Source: Pelagibacterium halotolerans B2
GTDB lineage: Bacteria; Pseudomonadota; Alphaproteobacteria; Rhizobiales; Devosiaceae
Length of the DNA stretch: 64,000 bases
Assembly (NCBI RefSeq): GCF_000230555.1
Contig: NC_016078.1
Coordinates: 3,371,001 to 3,435,000 of the forward strand
Reading direction: 5' to 3'
The position numbers were made by a program, and so were the translations under genes. The first letter of the stretch is position 1. Every line of letters starts with the position of its first letter. This document shows, in pieces, positions 1-8,910 of this stretch. A model generated the notes under the pieces. It had not been told where the DNA came from. It did not search any database and was given only the letters and a program-made list of their open reading frames with translations.

Positions 1-483
1 GCCGAGATTATTTTCGCGGCCATCCAAACGCTGCTCGACCGCTGCGGGCTGACCTATCAATCGCTCAACCGCGTCGCCGTCACCACCGGCCCGGGCTCGT
101 TCACCGGTCTGCGCATCGGGCTTTCCACGGCCCGCGGGCTCGGTTTGGCGCTCGACATCCCGGTCATCGGCATCCCTTCGCTGCTCGCCCTTTCGCTCTC
201 GCACGAGGGGCCAAGCGAATTGATCGTCGATGCCAGGCGCGGCGAAGCCTACCGCCAGAGCTTTTCGGGGCCGGGAAAGCCGCGCGACAAGGCAGACCTC
301 GTCGATCTCAAACAGATCCTCCAGATCGCCGCCCGCACAACGCCGGACGATCCGATGATCGATATCGCCCTCATGGCGGCCTTTGCCTCAAGGGCACGCC
401 CCAAAGCGTTTCCGCCCGATCCCACCTATATCCGCGCCGCCGACGCCAAGCCCCAGCTCGGGTTCGGGGTGGCGCGAAAATGA
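1..483 (+). CDS. tsaB: TsaB, tRNA t6A37 threonylcarbamoyltransferase complex subunit (5' truncated)
   Basis: The reading frame is open from base 1, so the N-terminus lies outside the window; about 160 C-terminal residues are visible. The conserved stretch TTGPGSFTGLRIG followed by STARGL is the signature of the TsaB/YeaZ branch of the ASKHA fold. TsaB is the dimerisation partner of TsaD, which with TsaE adds threonylcarbamoyl to A37 of ANN-decoding tRNAs in the cytoplasm. The stop overlaps the rimI start (ATGA), implying translational coupling. The tsaB-rimI-fur order is usual in Hyphomicrobiales. Confidence 0.93.
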   Translation, partial: AEIIFAAIQTLLDRCGLTYQSLNRVAVTTGPGSFTGLRIGLSTARGLGLALDIPVIGIPSLLALSLSHEGPSELIVDARRGEAYRQSFSGPGKPRDKADLVDLKQILQIAARTTPDDPMIDIALMAAFASRARPKAFPPDPTYIRAADAKPQLGFGVARK

Positions 484-959
484 ATTTCTGGACGGCCCCC
501 AACGGCCTGCATATCGCGCGCGGCGAAACCCGCGATGCGTCCGCGCTCGCAAAACTGCACGCCCAGGGCTTTTATCGCGGCTGGCCCACGTCCGATTTCG
601 CAGCCTATCTCGCCGATCCCAAAACGACCCCCGCCTATGTCGCAACCGACGCCAAGCGCATAATTTCCGGTTTTGCCATGCTGCGCATTGCCGGCGATGA
701 AGCCGAATTGCTCACCATCGCGGTGGACCCCAGAAGACGCAGCCATGGGCTGGGCCGCGCGCTGCTGAACGCAGCCTTTGCCGATCTCGCCATGAGTCCG
801 GTCAGAACCCTCTTTCTCGAGGTCGATGAAACCAACGCGCCTGCCATCGCGCTTTACCGCCGCTTCGGCTTTATCGATATCGGCACACGCAAGGGCTATT
901 ACCCAAAGCCCGACGGCAGCATCGCCACCGCCCTTGTCATGGCTGCGCCGATCGGCTAA
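480..959 (+). CDS. rimI: GNAT acetyltransferase RimI-type (ribosomal protein S18 alanine N-acetyltransferase)
   Basis: This 159-residue single-domain GNAT protein carries the acetyl-CoA loop RRRSHGLGRA at about residues 85-94, and a C-terminal strand region with LEVDETNAPAIALYRRFGF, typical of RimI. RimI acetylates the N-terminal alanine of S18, and in many bacteria it is encoded beside tsaB. The start overlaps the tsaB stop by four bases. The family is certain; the substrate is inferred from neighbourhood and length. Confidence 0.88.
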   Translation: MNFWTAPNGLHIARGETRDASALAKLHAQGFYRGWPTSDFAAYLADPKTTPAYVATDAKRIISGFAMLRIAGDEAELLTIAVDPRRRSHGLGRALLNAAFADLAMSPVRTLFLEVDETNAPAIALYRRFGFIDIGTRKGYYPKPDGSIATALVMAAPIG

Positions 960-995
960 CCCGATCACCTATCGGCACAGATGCGCGAGGCGGGC

Positions 996-1433
996 ATGGG
1001 CAACGAGCCTTTCACCGAAGCAACGCTTGAAGAGCAATGCGTGACGCGCAACATGCGCATGACCGACCAGCGCCGGGTCATCGCCCGTGTCCTCGAAGCG
1101 GCCACCGATCACCCCGACGTTGAAGAGCTTTATCGCCGCGCTTCGGCCATCGATCCGCGTATTTCGCTATCCACCGTCTATCGCACGGTCAATCTGTTCG
1201 AGGAAGCCGGGCTGGTCACCAAGCACGATTTCAAGGACGGCCGCGCCCGTTTCGAGCAGATCCCCGACGAGCACCACGATCACCTTATCGATATCCGCTC
1301 GGGCAAGGTCATCGAATTCCGCAACGAGGAGATCGAGGCCATCCAGGAGGTGATCGCCAAAAAGCTCGGCTACAAGCTCGTCGATCACCGCCTCGAACTC
1401 TATGCCATCCCCTTGAAAGACAAGGACGGCTAG
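996..1433 (+). CDS. mur: Fur-family metalloregulator, Mur-like
   Basis: This 145-residue Fur-fold repressor has a winged helix with LSTVYRTVNLFEEAGL (recognition helix) and a C-terminal metal-binding dimerisation domain with DEHHDHLID and LVDHRLELY. No CxxC structural zinc pairs are present, as is common for rhizobial Fur/Mur. In Hyphomicrobiales the Fur orthologue at this locus (after rimI, before plsC-miaB) usually works as the manganese uptake regulator Mur; that role is inferred from synteny. ATG 996 is preferred because a GAGG-type site sits five to six bases upstream; an in-frame ATG at 981 is possible. Confidence 0.85.
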   Translation: MGNEPFTEATLEEQCVTRNMRMTDQRRVIARVLEAATDHPDVEELYRRASAIDPRISLSTVYRTVNLFEEAGLVTKHDFKDGRARFEQIPDEHHDHLIDIRSGKVIEFRNEEIEAIQEVIAKKLGYKLVDHRLELYAIPLKDKDG

Positions 1434-1454
1434 GCATTCTGGTGCTCCGGCCAT

Positions 1455-1559
1455 TAGAGCGCGTCCAGCAAAAGTGGAACCGGTTTTGCGGTTCGGACGC
1501 GCGACGAAACAACAACTTAGAGGATTTTCGCGACTCGAAGAAAAGCGGAAATGCTCTAG
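1455..1559 (+). repeat. Palindromic TAGAGC/GCTCTA element, copy 1
   Basis: This 105-bp element starts TAGAGC and ends GCTCTA. An inner hairpin has arms GCGTCC/GGACGC plus GCAAAA/TTTTGC. The same sequence, in two stem subclasses, recurs at about 11.9, 29.6, 30.9, 48.0, 48.1, 52.4, 56.5 and 61.8 kb. It lies 20 bp after the fur/mur stop and is flanked by TA on both sides. It has no coding capacity and resembles the small intergenic repeats (RIME/RPE-like) known from rhizobia. Confidence 0.85.
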
Positions 1560-1577
1560 CCATTGCTCCAGCCGCTT

Positions 1578-1662
1578 CCCCGGCAAAAGCCGGGGCCCAG
1601 CAGCGTCTCCCCGCATGCTGTTGTTGGTGGCAGGCGCTCATGGACCCCGGCTTTCGCCGGGG
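1578..1662. repeat. CCCCGGC..GCCGGGG paired palindromes before plsC
   Basis: Two short perfect palindromes, CCCCGGC-AAAA-GCCGGGG (1578-1595) and CCCCGGC-TTTC-GCCGGGG (1645-1662), are about 50 bp apart. Each can form a hairpin, and they can also pair with one another. Motifs of this kind are frequent multi-copy intergenic elements in proteobacteria. They sit immediately after repeat copy 1 and before plsC, so the fur-plsC gap is essentially all repeat. Confidence 0.6.
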
Positions 1663-1719
1663 CAGCGAGCTGGGTTTCTGGCGCGTTCTGTCAAAAACCC
1701 GGACGGTCCGGCCGCCAAC

Positions 1720-2502
1720 ATGACGCTGCGCATCGTGTTCCTCGCATTCATCGTCCTGCCCTTCACTCTTTTTGGCTTGCCCGTCCAGCTTTCGATCGTC
1801 GCCTTGCGTCTCCCCTTCTGGCAGGTCCTGCCCGCAATCTTTTTCAAGCTGGTTGCCTTCGGTCTCGGCCTTCGCGTGTCGCTGGCCGGCCAACCTTTGG
1901 CGAAAGGCCCCGTCCTTATTGTCGCCAACCATATCGGCTGGCTCGATATCGTTGCCGTGGCCAGCAAGCTGCCCGTAAGCTTCGTCGCCAAATCCGAAGT
2001 TGCCCGCTGGCCCGTGATCGGCACCTTCGCAAGGCTGCACAGGACCATCTTCGTTGACCGCACCCGCCGCACCGACACCCGCCGCACCGCAGCCGAAATG
2101 AGCGCCCGCATTGCCCAGGACGTTCCCGTGCTGCTCTTTGCCGAAGGCACCTCCGGCATCGGCACCCATGTCCTGCCGTTTCGTTCAGCCCTCATGGGCG
2201 CCGCCCTACAGGACGGGGCCAGGATCCAGCCTCTCGCCATCGCCTATACAAAAATCTCCGGCCTCCCCCTCTCGCGGTCCGAACGCCGTCAGATCGCCTG
2301 GATCGGCGATATGGGTATCGGCGACAATCTCGGCGCCATCCTCGGATCGGGCCCCAAGGATGTGGTTCTCGCCTTCGGCGCGCCCATACCCGCCCAGGGC
2401 GACCGCAAACGAAACGCACAACGGGCCGAAAATACCGTCCGGCGCATGCTCAACGCCCTCAATCGCTGTGACCCTTTGCCAAGAGACGGGGAAGTGGTGT
2501 AA
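1720..2502 (+). CDS. plsC: 1-acyl-sn-glycerol-3-phosphate acyltransferase
   Basis: This 260-residue inner-membrane enzyme makes phosphatidic acid from lysophosphatidic acid. An N-terminal hydrophobic segment (MTLRIVFLAFIVLPFTLFGL) is followed by the acyltransferase HX4D motif in NHIGWLD and the downstream substrate motif FAEGTSGIG. The frame stays open 246 bases upstream through the two repeat elements, giving 82 extra residues from GTG/ATG codons that look like translated repeat. ATG 1720 is therefore chosen, although its ribosome site is weak. It stops nine bases before miaB. Confidence 0.88.
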   Translation: MTLRIVFLAFIVLPFTLFGLPVQLSIVALRLPFWQVLPAIFFKLVAFGLGLRVSLAGQPLAKGPVLIVANHIGWLDIVAVASKLPVSFVAKSEVARWPVIGTFARLHRTIFVDRTRRTDTRRTAAEMSARIAQDVPVLLFAEGTSGIGTHVLPFRSALMGAALQDGARIQPLAIAYTKISGLPLSRSERRQIAWIGDMGIGDNLGAILGSGPKDVVLAFGAPIPAQGDRKRNAQRAENTVRRMLNALNRCDPLPRDGEVV

Positions 2503-2511
2503 ACCGCGCCA

Positions 2512-3897
2512 ATGAGCGACAAACAGCCAAATCTCTCCAATGCCAAGAAGGTCTTCATCAAGACCTATGGCTGCCAGATGAATGTTTATGACAGCGACCG
2601 GATGACCGACGCGCTGGCGCCGCACGGCTATACGCCGACATCGGAGATGGGCGAGGCCGATCTGGTGCTGTTGAACACTTGCCACATCCGCGAAAAGGCC
2701 GCCGAAAAGGTCTATTCCGAGCTTGGCCGCATCCGCGATTTCCGCAATGAACGCGCCCCGGGCGCCAAGAAAATGCTGATCGGGGTGGCCGGCTGTGTTG
2801 CCCAGGCCGAGGGCGAGGAGATCATGGCCCGCGCCCCGGCGGTCGATCTGGTCTTTGGCCCGCAATCCTATCACCGCCTGCCCGAACTGCTCTCGAAGGC
2901 CCAGACGGGCCGGGTGATCGATACCGATTTCCCCGAGGAAGACAAATTCGCCCATCTTCCGGCGGCAAAAAAGGAAGTCACCATTTCGCGCGGCCTGACG
3001 GCGTTCCTGACCGTGCAGGAAGGGTGCGATAAATTCTGTTCGTTCTGTGTCGTCCCCTATACGCGCGGCGCCGAAGTCTCCCGCCCCGTCGCCCAGGTGC
3101 TCGCCGAGGCGCGCGGGCTGGCCGATGCCGGGGTGCGTGAAATCACCCTTCTGGGCCAGAACGTCAACGCCTATCACGGGCTCGATGAAAATGGCCGCCC
3201 GGTCAGCCTGGGCGCGCTCTGCCATATGCTGGCCGAAATCGATGGCATCGAGCGTATCCGCTATACCACGTCCCATCCGCGCGACATGGATGACGAGTTG
3301 ATCGCCGCCCATCGCGATCTGCCTCAGCTCATGCCCTATCTGCACCTGCCCGTGCAGTCGGGTTCGGATGCGATTTTGAAGTCCATGAACCGCCGCCACA
3401 CGGCTGCCGAGTACTATGAAATCATCGACCGTATTCGGACCGCCCGTCCCGATATGGCCCTGTCGGGCGATTTCATCGTCGGCTTTCCCGGCGAGACCGA
3501 CGCCGATTTCCAGGCGACAGTCGATATGGTCGCAAAAATCGGCTACGCCTCGGCCTTTTCGTTCAAATATTCCACCCGTCCGGGCACGCCCGGCGCGCAG
3601 ATGGACGATCAGATCGAAGAACACGTCAAAGCCGAACGCCTCGAAATTCTGCAGGCCGAGATCACCCGCCAGTCGCAACAGTTCAACGCGGGCTGCGTTG
3701 GCATGACCCTTCCGGTGCTTATCGAGAAGCCCGGCCGCAATCCGGGCCAGGTGGCGGGCCGCTCGCCCTATCTGCAGGCCGTTCACATCAGCGCCGAAAA
3801 GGACCTGATCGGCCAAATCCTGCCGGTGGAAATCATCGGTCAGGCAAAAAATTCGCTCGAAGGCAGAATTGTCACAGCCGATAGAATCGCTGTCTGA
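2512..3897 (+). CDS. miaB: tRNA-2-methylthio-N6-dimethylallyladenosine synthase
   Basis: This 461-residue radical-SAM methylthiotransferase adds a methylthio group to i6A37 of tRNA. Visible parts are the N-terminal MTTase domain with TYGCQMN, NTCHIRE and GCVAQ (ligands of the second [4Fe-4S] cluster), the radical-SAM motif CDKFCSFC at residues 172-179, and a C-terminal TRAM domain ([18 protein letters not shown]). The length is normal for MiaB. It is followed after 51 bp by phoH, the standard alphaproteobacterial order. Confidence 0.97.
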   Translation: MSDKQPNLSNAKKVFIKTYGCQMNVYDSDRMTDALAPHGYTPTSEMGEADLVLLNTCHIREKAAEKVYSELGRIRDFRNERAPGAKKMLIGVAGCVAQAEGEEIMARAPAVDLVFGPQSYHRLPELLSKAQTGRVIDTDFPEEDKFAHLPAAKKEVTISRGLTAFLTVQEGCDKFCSFCVVPYTRGAEVSRPVAQVLAEARGLADAGVREITLLGQNVNAYHGLDENGRPVSLGALCHMLAEIDGIERIRYTTSHPRDMDDELIAAHRDLPQLMPYLHLPVQSGSDAILKSMNRRHTAAEYYEIIDRIRTARPDMALSGDFIVGFPGETDADFQATVDMVAKIGYASAFSFKYSTRPGTPGAQMDDQIEEHVKAERLEILQAEITRQSQQFNAGCVGMTLPVLIEKPGRNPGQVAGRSPYLQAVHISAEKDLIGQILPVEIIGQAKNSLEGRIVTADRIAV

Positions 3898-3948
3898 TAT
3901 GTTTACCAACTGTTAGAGAGTCGCAACGCTGCCCCGGAGCCCTCGCGT

Positions 3949-4986
3949 TTGACACGGAATTTGCGGTCGCAACCCGACCAGTCCGCCGCCGCCCATCTCG
4001 AACTGGCGTTCGAAGACAATCGGCTCGTCTCCCAATTGTACGGCGAATTCGACCAGAACCTGGCGCTCATCGAGCAGCGCCTGGGGGTCCAGGCCAATTC
4101 GCGCGGCAATCACGTGATGCTGCGCGGTGGCGCCAATGCCGTCGATCAGGCGCGCCGCGCGCTCGAATCGCTTTACGACATGCTCGAAGAGGGCAAGGTG
4201 GTCGGCCCCGCCGATGTGGATGGCGTCATCCGCATGGTCCAGTCCGAAGATAGCCAGCTCTCGCTCCCCACGCTCGAAAAGCGCGGCAAGGTGCGCATGG
4301 CCCAGATCGCCACGCGCAAGGCCACCATCGTCGCCCGCAACCCGGCTCAGGATGGCTATATCCGCGCCATGGATCGCTTCGAAATGGTGTTCGGCGTCGG
4401 CCCCGCCGGCACCGGCAAGACCTATCTCGCCGTCGCCCATGCGGCGACCCTTCTTGAGCGCGGCGAAATCAATCGCATCATCCTCTCCCGCCCCGCCGTG
4501 GAAGCGGGCGAGCGTCTGGGCTTTCTGCCCGGCGACATGAAGGAAAAGGTCGATCCCTATCTCCGGCCCCTTTACGACGCGCTTTACGACATGATGCAGC
4601 CCGAAGTGGTCGAGCGCTGCATTGCGTCCGGCGCCATCGAAGTGGCTCCGCTCGCCTTCATGCGCGGGCGTACCCTCGCCAATTCCGCCGTCATTTTGGA
4701 CGAGGCCCAGAACACCACATCGATGCAGATGAAGATGTTTCTGACCCGGCTCGGCGAAAATTCGAAAATGATCATCACCGGCGATCCCACCCAGGTCGAT
4801 CTGCCGCGCGGGGAGAAATCCGGTCTCGTCGAAGCCCTCCACCTCCTCTCCGATGTCGAAGGCATTCACACCACCCGCTTTACGGACAAGGACGTTGTGC
4901 GCCACGCCCTCGTGGCGCGGATCGTGCGGGCCTATGAGGGCGCAACCGGCAAGAGCCCGGCCTCCGAAGGAAAGCTCGACGTTTGA
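3949..4986 (+). CDS. phoH: PhoH family ATPase (PhoH-like/YbeZ)
   Basis: This 345-residue P-loop protein has Walker A GPAGTGKT at about residues 153-160 and Walker B VILDEAQN near 246, the core of the PhoH/YbeZ family. YbeZ is a putative RNA helicase-like ATPase that partners YbeY in rRNA maturation. The start is a TTG after a GGAG-like site; no ATG fits the expected N-terminus. The stop overlaps the ybeY start, and the coupling fits a YbeZ-YbeY complex. Confidence 0.93.
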   Translation: MTRNLRSQPDQSAAAHLELAFEDNRLVSQLYGEFDQNLALIEQRLGVQANSRGNHVMLRGGANAVDQARRALESLYDMLEEGKVVGPADVDGVIRMVQSEDSQLSLPTLEKRGKVRMAQIATRKATIVARNPAQDGYIRAMDRFEMVFGVGPAGTGKTYLAVAHAATLLERGEINRIILSRPAVEAGERLGFLPGDMKEKVDPYLRPLYDALYDMMQPEVVERCIASGAIEVAPLAFMRGRTLANSAVILDEAQNTTSMQMKMFLTRLGENSKMIITGDPTQVDLPRGEKSGLVEALHLLSDVEGIHTTRFTDKDVVRHALVARIVRAYEGATGKSPASEGKLDV

Positions 4987-5465
4987 CGCTTTCCGTCGAG
5001 ATCAACATCGAAAACGGCGATTGGCCGGAAACCCTGGCGCCTCTGGCCGAGCGTGTTCTGACGGCCGCGCTGGAAAATTCCGGCTTTGCCATCGACGGCC
5101 CCTGCGAAATCTCGGTGCTTTTGACCGACGACGCTTCCCAGCAGGCGCTTAACCGCGAATGGCGCGACAAGGACAAGCCGACCAATGTGCTGTCTTTTCC
5201 AGCCCTCGACGCCGACGATGCCATAGAAGGTCTTCTGGGCGACATATCGCTGGCGTATGAGACTTTGGTGGCCGAGGCCGACGAACTCGAAAAGCCTTTC
5301 GAGCACCATTTCGCCCATCTTCTGGTGCATGGAATGCTCCATGTTTTGGGCTATGACCACGAAACTGAGAACGAAGCCCTTGCCATGGAGGCAAGAGAAA
5401 CCGATATTATGGGGCTGTTGGGGTATCCAGACCCCTATGATGGTCAGGTTCTTTTGAACGACTGA
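4983..5465 (+). CDS. ybeY: Endoribonuclease YbeY (16S rRNA maturation, zinc-dependent)
   Basis: This 160-residue UPF0054 protein has the zinc motif HGMLHVLGYDH at about residues 116-126 (three histidines bind Zn). YbeY takes part in 16S rRNA 3'-end maturation and ribosome quality control. The TTG start overlaps the phoH stop. The frame and conserved motif support this start. Confidence 0.95.
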   Translation: MTLSVEINIENGDWPETLAPLAERVLTAALENSGFAIDGPCEISVLLTDDASQQALNREWRDKDKPTNVLSFPALDADDAIEGLLGDISLAYETLVAEADELEKPFEHHFAHLLVHGMLHVLGYDHETENEALAMEARETDIMGLLGYPDPYDGQVLLND

Positions 5466-5514
5466 TCTTTGCGCAACAAGATACGGAGTGCCGACGGTCG
5501 GGCCGAAAAGACAA

Positions 5515-6615
5515 ATGCCCACCGCACCCCAAATGACCGATAGCGATCAATCTAGCGCCGCGGCGCGCCGGCCGCATCGCCCTGAGGGCGACCACACACA
5601 TTCACCTTCGAGCGACTACAAGCCATCGCTATGGGCGCGGATTCGCGCCCGTCTGCCTGGCAGGCCCGCCTCCTTGCGGACCGATCTCAAGGAAGCGCTT
5701 GAAGGCCCGTTCCTGTCCACCGACACCACCTTTTCCGCATCCGAGCGTGCCATTTTGCAAAATGTGCTCAAGCTCGGCGAATTGCGTGTCGAAGACGTTA
5801 TGGTGCCCCGCGCCGATATCGAGGCGGTCGAATCGGGCGTCAATGTCGGCTACGTCATCGATCGTTTCCGCCAGGTCGGCCATTCGCGCATGCCGGTTTA
5901 CGAGGAGAGCCTCGACAATGTCGTGGGCATGATCCACATCAAGGACGTGCTCGAAAAGGTCACCGAGCCGGCCAAATCGGCCGCCCCGACCGCCGGCAAC
6001 GGATCGAACGGCCACAACACTCAAAGCCCGGTCAAATTCGTCACCCCCGTGCTCAAGCAGCGCATCGGCAAGCTCGATCTGGTGCGCAAGGTGCTGTTCG
6101 TGCCCCCTTCCATGCCGGTCACCGACCTTCTGGCCTCCATGCAGGCCACCCGCATGCATATGGCTGTGGTGATCGATGAATATGGCGGCACCGATGGTCT
6201 TGCCACCATCGAGGACCTGCTCGAAGCGGTTGTGGGCGACATCGAGGATGAACACGACGAAAACGAAGCCTCGATGCTGCGCACCGTCGATGACGATATT
6301 TTCGTCGCCGACGCCCGTGTGGAACTGAGCGACCTGATCGAGGCCATCGGCTCCGACTTCGACCCCGGTGAATATGCCGAGGAAGTCGATACGCTGGGCG
6401 GATTGATCGTTGCCATGCTCGGCCGTGTGCCGGTGCGCGGCGAGGTCGTCTCAAAGCTCAAGGGCTTTGAATTCGAGATCACCCGCGCCGATGCCCGCCG
6501 CGTCAAGCAGGTCCGCATCACCCGCCGCCGCCGCAAGCAGCGCCTGTTGATCGCCGGCCCCAAAAGCGAAAGCCCGACCCAGCCTGAACCCGAAAATCAG
6601 CAGGCGGCGGAATAG
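5515..6615 (+). CDS. tlyC: Hemolysin-type CBS-domain protein (TlyC/CorC)
   Basis: This protein of about 366 residues has a CBS-domain pair ([15 protein letters not shown] to the [15 protein letters not shown] region) and a C-terminal transporter-associated domain ([16 protein letters not shown]). It is the soluble CorC/TlyC type without the DUF21 membrane domain, linked to Mg2+/Co2+ efflux or membrane stress. The N-terminal 60 residues are low complexity and the start is uncertain (GTG 5488, ATG 5515 or ATG 5533). In most Hyphomicrobiales lnt follows; here the next gene is on the other strand and unrelated. Confidence 0.88.
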   Translation: MPTAPQMTDSDQSSAAARRPHRPEGDHTHSPSSDYKPSLWARIRARLPGRPASLRTDLKEALEGPFLSTDTTFSASERAILQNVLKLGELRVEDVMVPRADIEAVESGVNVGYVIDRFRQVGHSRMPVYEESLDNVVGMIHIKDVLEKVTEPAKSAAPTAGNGSNGHNTQSPVKFVTPVLKQRIGKLDLVRKVLFVPPSMPVTDLLASMQATRMHMAVVIDEYGGTDGLATIEDLLEAVVGDIEDEHDENEASMLRTVDDDIFVADARVELSDLIEAIGSDFDPGEYAEEVDTLGGLIVAMLGRVPVRGEVVSKLKGFEFEITRADARRVKQVRITRRRRKQRLLIAGPKSESPTQPEPENQQAAE

Positions 6616-6655
6616 GAGCGCCCCAAGGCTGCTCAGGTTTGACCGAACCGCCGCC

Positions 6656-8242
6656 CTATTCCGCCGCCAGCGCGGCCTTGAGCCTTTCGATCATCGCCTC
6701 GCGGTCCGAATCGGTTGGTGCGGCCCTCAGGGCATCGGAAAGCGCAATCATCAGCTCGGCATAACCATTGTGCCAGTCATGCCCGATCTGGCTGGTTTCG
6801 ATCCGCCCGGTGCCCGTCGCGACGATCCTGCCGGTTCCGCCCGCCTGTAGCGCCACCCGGTCGTCGAGATAGGGGGCGAGCACCTGGTCGCCGGCCAGTC
6901 CCAGGGCCATTGCCGCCTTGCGCAGCGCGGCCCGTTCCGCGTCCTCGCCATGGGTGAGAAACAGCGTTCCATGGATGGGCAACCGCGCTTTGATCCAGGC
7001 AATGAGTTCGGAATGGTCGGCATGGGCCGAGTAATTGTCGATCGAGCGGATCGTGGCCCGAACCGGAACCTGCGATCCGTGAATGGTCACTTCCCTTGCG
7101 CCCGACTGGATCACCTGCCCCAGCGTGCCGCGCGCCTGATGGCCGACAAACAGCACCGTCGCGTTGTGGCGGATCAGATTGTTGCGCAAATGGTGCTTGA
7201 TCCGCCCCGCATCGGCCATGCCAGAGGCCGAAATGATGATGGCGCCGCCGGCAATCATGTTGATCGCCTTGGATTCCTCGACACTCTCGGTGATCGAAAA
7301 ACGCGGATCGTTGAACAATTGCTCGGGCGACAGTTCGAGGTCGGCGAACTCATTGGCGTATCTGGCAAAAACCTGCGTCACCCGCCGCGCCAGGGGAGAA
7401 TCGAGAAACACGCGCTGGGGATTGATCGTACCGTCCTTGATCAGCGTCCCGATATCGTGCAGCAATTCCTGGCTGCGCTCCACGGCAAAGGCCGGAATGA
7501 CCAGATTGCCGCCTCGCGCCAGGGCCGCTTCGATTTCGGCGGCCAGCGCTGCGCGGCGCGTTTGCAGCGTGTAATCGGCCCGGTCCCGCCCGCCATAGGT
7601 CGATTCGCAGATCACATAGTCGAAACCGGCCGGAGCACCGGGCTTGAGATAAAAGACCTTCTCATCGGGCCCCAGATCGCCCGAAAACAAGAGCCGCACC
7701 GGTTTGCCGCCATCCTCGACCTCGATTTCGATGGAGGCCGAGCCCAGTATATGCCCCGCATTCCAGAACCGCGCCCGGACGCCGGGTTGGGGTTCTATCC
7801 ATTCGCCATAGGGATGATCGATCCTGTGTTTGAGCGCCTCTTCGGCGTCGGCCAGCGTGTAGAGTGGCGGCAGGGGCGCCTCGCCCCGGCGCTTGCGCTT
7901 CCTGTTTTCCCGCTCGGCTTCGCTTTCCTGAATGCTTGCCCCGTCGGCCAGAAGGTATTCGATCAGCCCGTTGGTGGCCGCGGTCGCATGCAGCGGTCCA
8001 CGATAGCCTTTTGCGTAGAGCCGGGGCACCAGTCCCACATGATCGATATGGGCATGGGTCAAAAGCACGAAATCGAGGCCGGCCGGATCGAAGGGAAACG
8101 GTTTTTCGTTAAGTTCGCGCTCGGTCTTGGTGCCCTGGAACAGCCCGCAATCGACGAGGAAACTGCCCCTGTCGTGAACGATCCGGTAGCACGACCCTGT
8201 AACCGTCCCCGCAGCACCGTTAAAGCTCAGCTCGACGGTCAT
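6656..8242 (-). CDS. MBL-fold beta-CASP RNA-type metallohydrolase
   Basis: This 528-residue protein starts with a metallo-beta-lactamase domain (GAAGTVTGSCYRI; zinc motif HAHIDH at about residues 62-67; NAGHILGSA). A beta-CASP region follows (DSPLARRVTQVF) and then the RNA-specificity segment with IDNYSAHADHSELI. This is the architecture of YSH1/CPSF73-like nucleases found in bacteria. Processing of RNA is inferred from the family; the substrate is unknown. It lies 30 bp downstream of regA on the same strand and may be cotranscribed with it. Confidence 0.85.
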   Translation of the reverse strand: MTVELSFNGAAGTVTGSCYRIVHDRGSFLVDCGLFQGTKTERELNEKPFPFDPAGLDFVLLTHAHIDHVGLVPRLYAKGYRGPLHATAATNGLIEYLLADGASIQESEAERENRKRKRRGEAPLPPLYTLADAEEALKHRIDHPYGEWIEPQPGVRARFWNAGHILGSASIEIEVEDGGKPVRLLFSGDLGPDEKVFYLKPGAPAGFDYVICESTYGGRDRADYTLQTRRAALAAEIEAALARGGNLVIPAFAVERSQELLHDIGTLIKDGTINPQRVFLDSPLARRVTQVFARYANEFADLELSPEQLFNDPRFSITESVEESKAINMIAGGAIIISASGMADAGRIKHHLRNNLIRHNATVLFVGHQARGTLGQVIQSGAREVTIHGSQVPVRATIRSIDNYSAHADHSELIAWIKARLPIHGTLFLTHGEDAERAALRKAAMALGLAGDQVLAPYLDDRVALQAGGTGRIVATGTGRIETSQIGHDWHNGYAELMIALSDALRAAPTDSDREAMIERLKAALAAE

Positions 8243-8272
8243 TGCGGTCTCCCGGGATGGTCGGTTTGCCGG

Positions 8273-8827
8273 TCAGCGCGGCGCGCGCTTGGCCAGTATC
8301 CGCTGCAGCGTGCGCCGGTGCATATTGAGCCGACGGGCGGTTTCCGAAACGTTGCGGTCGCACAATTCGTAAACCCGCTGGATATGCTCCCAGCGCACCC
8401 GGTCGGCCGACATGGGATTTTCCGGCGGCTCGGGTTTGATCTCTTCTTCCCCGGCCAGAAGCGCCTTGACGATGTCGTCGGCGTCCGCCGGTTTGGCGAG
8501 ATAATCGACAGCCCCCAGTTTGACCGCAGTGACCGCGGTCGCGATATTGCCGTACCCGGTCAGAACCACGGCCCGTGCATCGGGCCGGTGCTCGTGCAGC
8601 GCCTGGACCACGGCCAGCCCGTTGCCGTCCTCGAGCCTCAGATCGACAACCGCAAAGGCCGGGGTGTTGGATTTGACCGCAGCCAGCCCGCCGGCCACCG
8701 TATCGGCAATCGAAACGATAAAGCCCCGCTTGTCCATGGCCCTTTCGAGCCGGGTCAGGAACGGCTTGTCATCGTCGACAAGCAGCAATGTGCGCTCGCT
8801 TTCGGCAAGCTCGGAAATGTCTGTCAT
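8273..8827 (-). CDS. regA: Redox response regulator RegA/ActR/PrrA
   Basis: This 184-residue regulator has a receiver domain with the DDD acidic pocket (residues 18-20), phospho-acceptor Asp62 in VVDLRLEDG and Lys near 112 (YLAKPADA). A four-proline linker is followed by a FIS-type helix-turn-helix at the C-terminus (SETARRLNMHRRTLQRIL), as in the highly conserved RegA/PrrA/ActR family. It is phosphorylated by RegB and controls respiration, carbon fixation and nitrogen genes in alphaproteobacteria. It lies directly downstream of regB on the same strand, in place of the divergent arrangement seen in Rhodobacter. Confidence 0.95.
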   Translation of the reverse strand: MTDISELAESERTLLLVDDDKPFLTRLERAMDKRGFIVSIADTVAGGLAAVKSNTPAFAVVDLRLEDGNGLAVVQALHEHRPDARAVVLTGYGNIATAVTAVKLGAVDYLAKPADADDIVKALLAGEEEIKPEPPENPMSADRVRWEHIQRVYELCDRNVSETARRLNMHRRTLQRILAKRAPR

Positions 8828-8910
8828 CGGCCTTGATCCTCTCGCATTCCGGTTATGGCCAATTGCGGCGAAAACGTCAAAACTTTCCGGCCCTTGGCGG
8901 CCGGGGTGGG

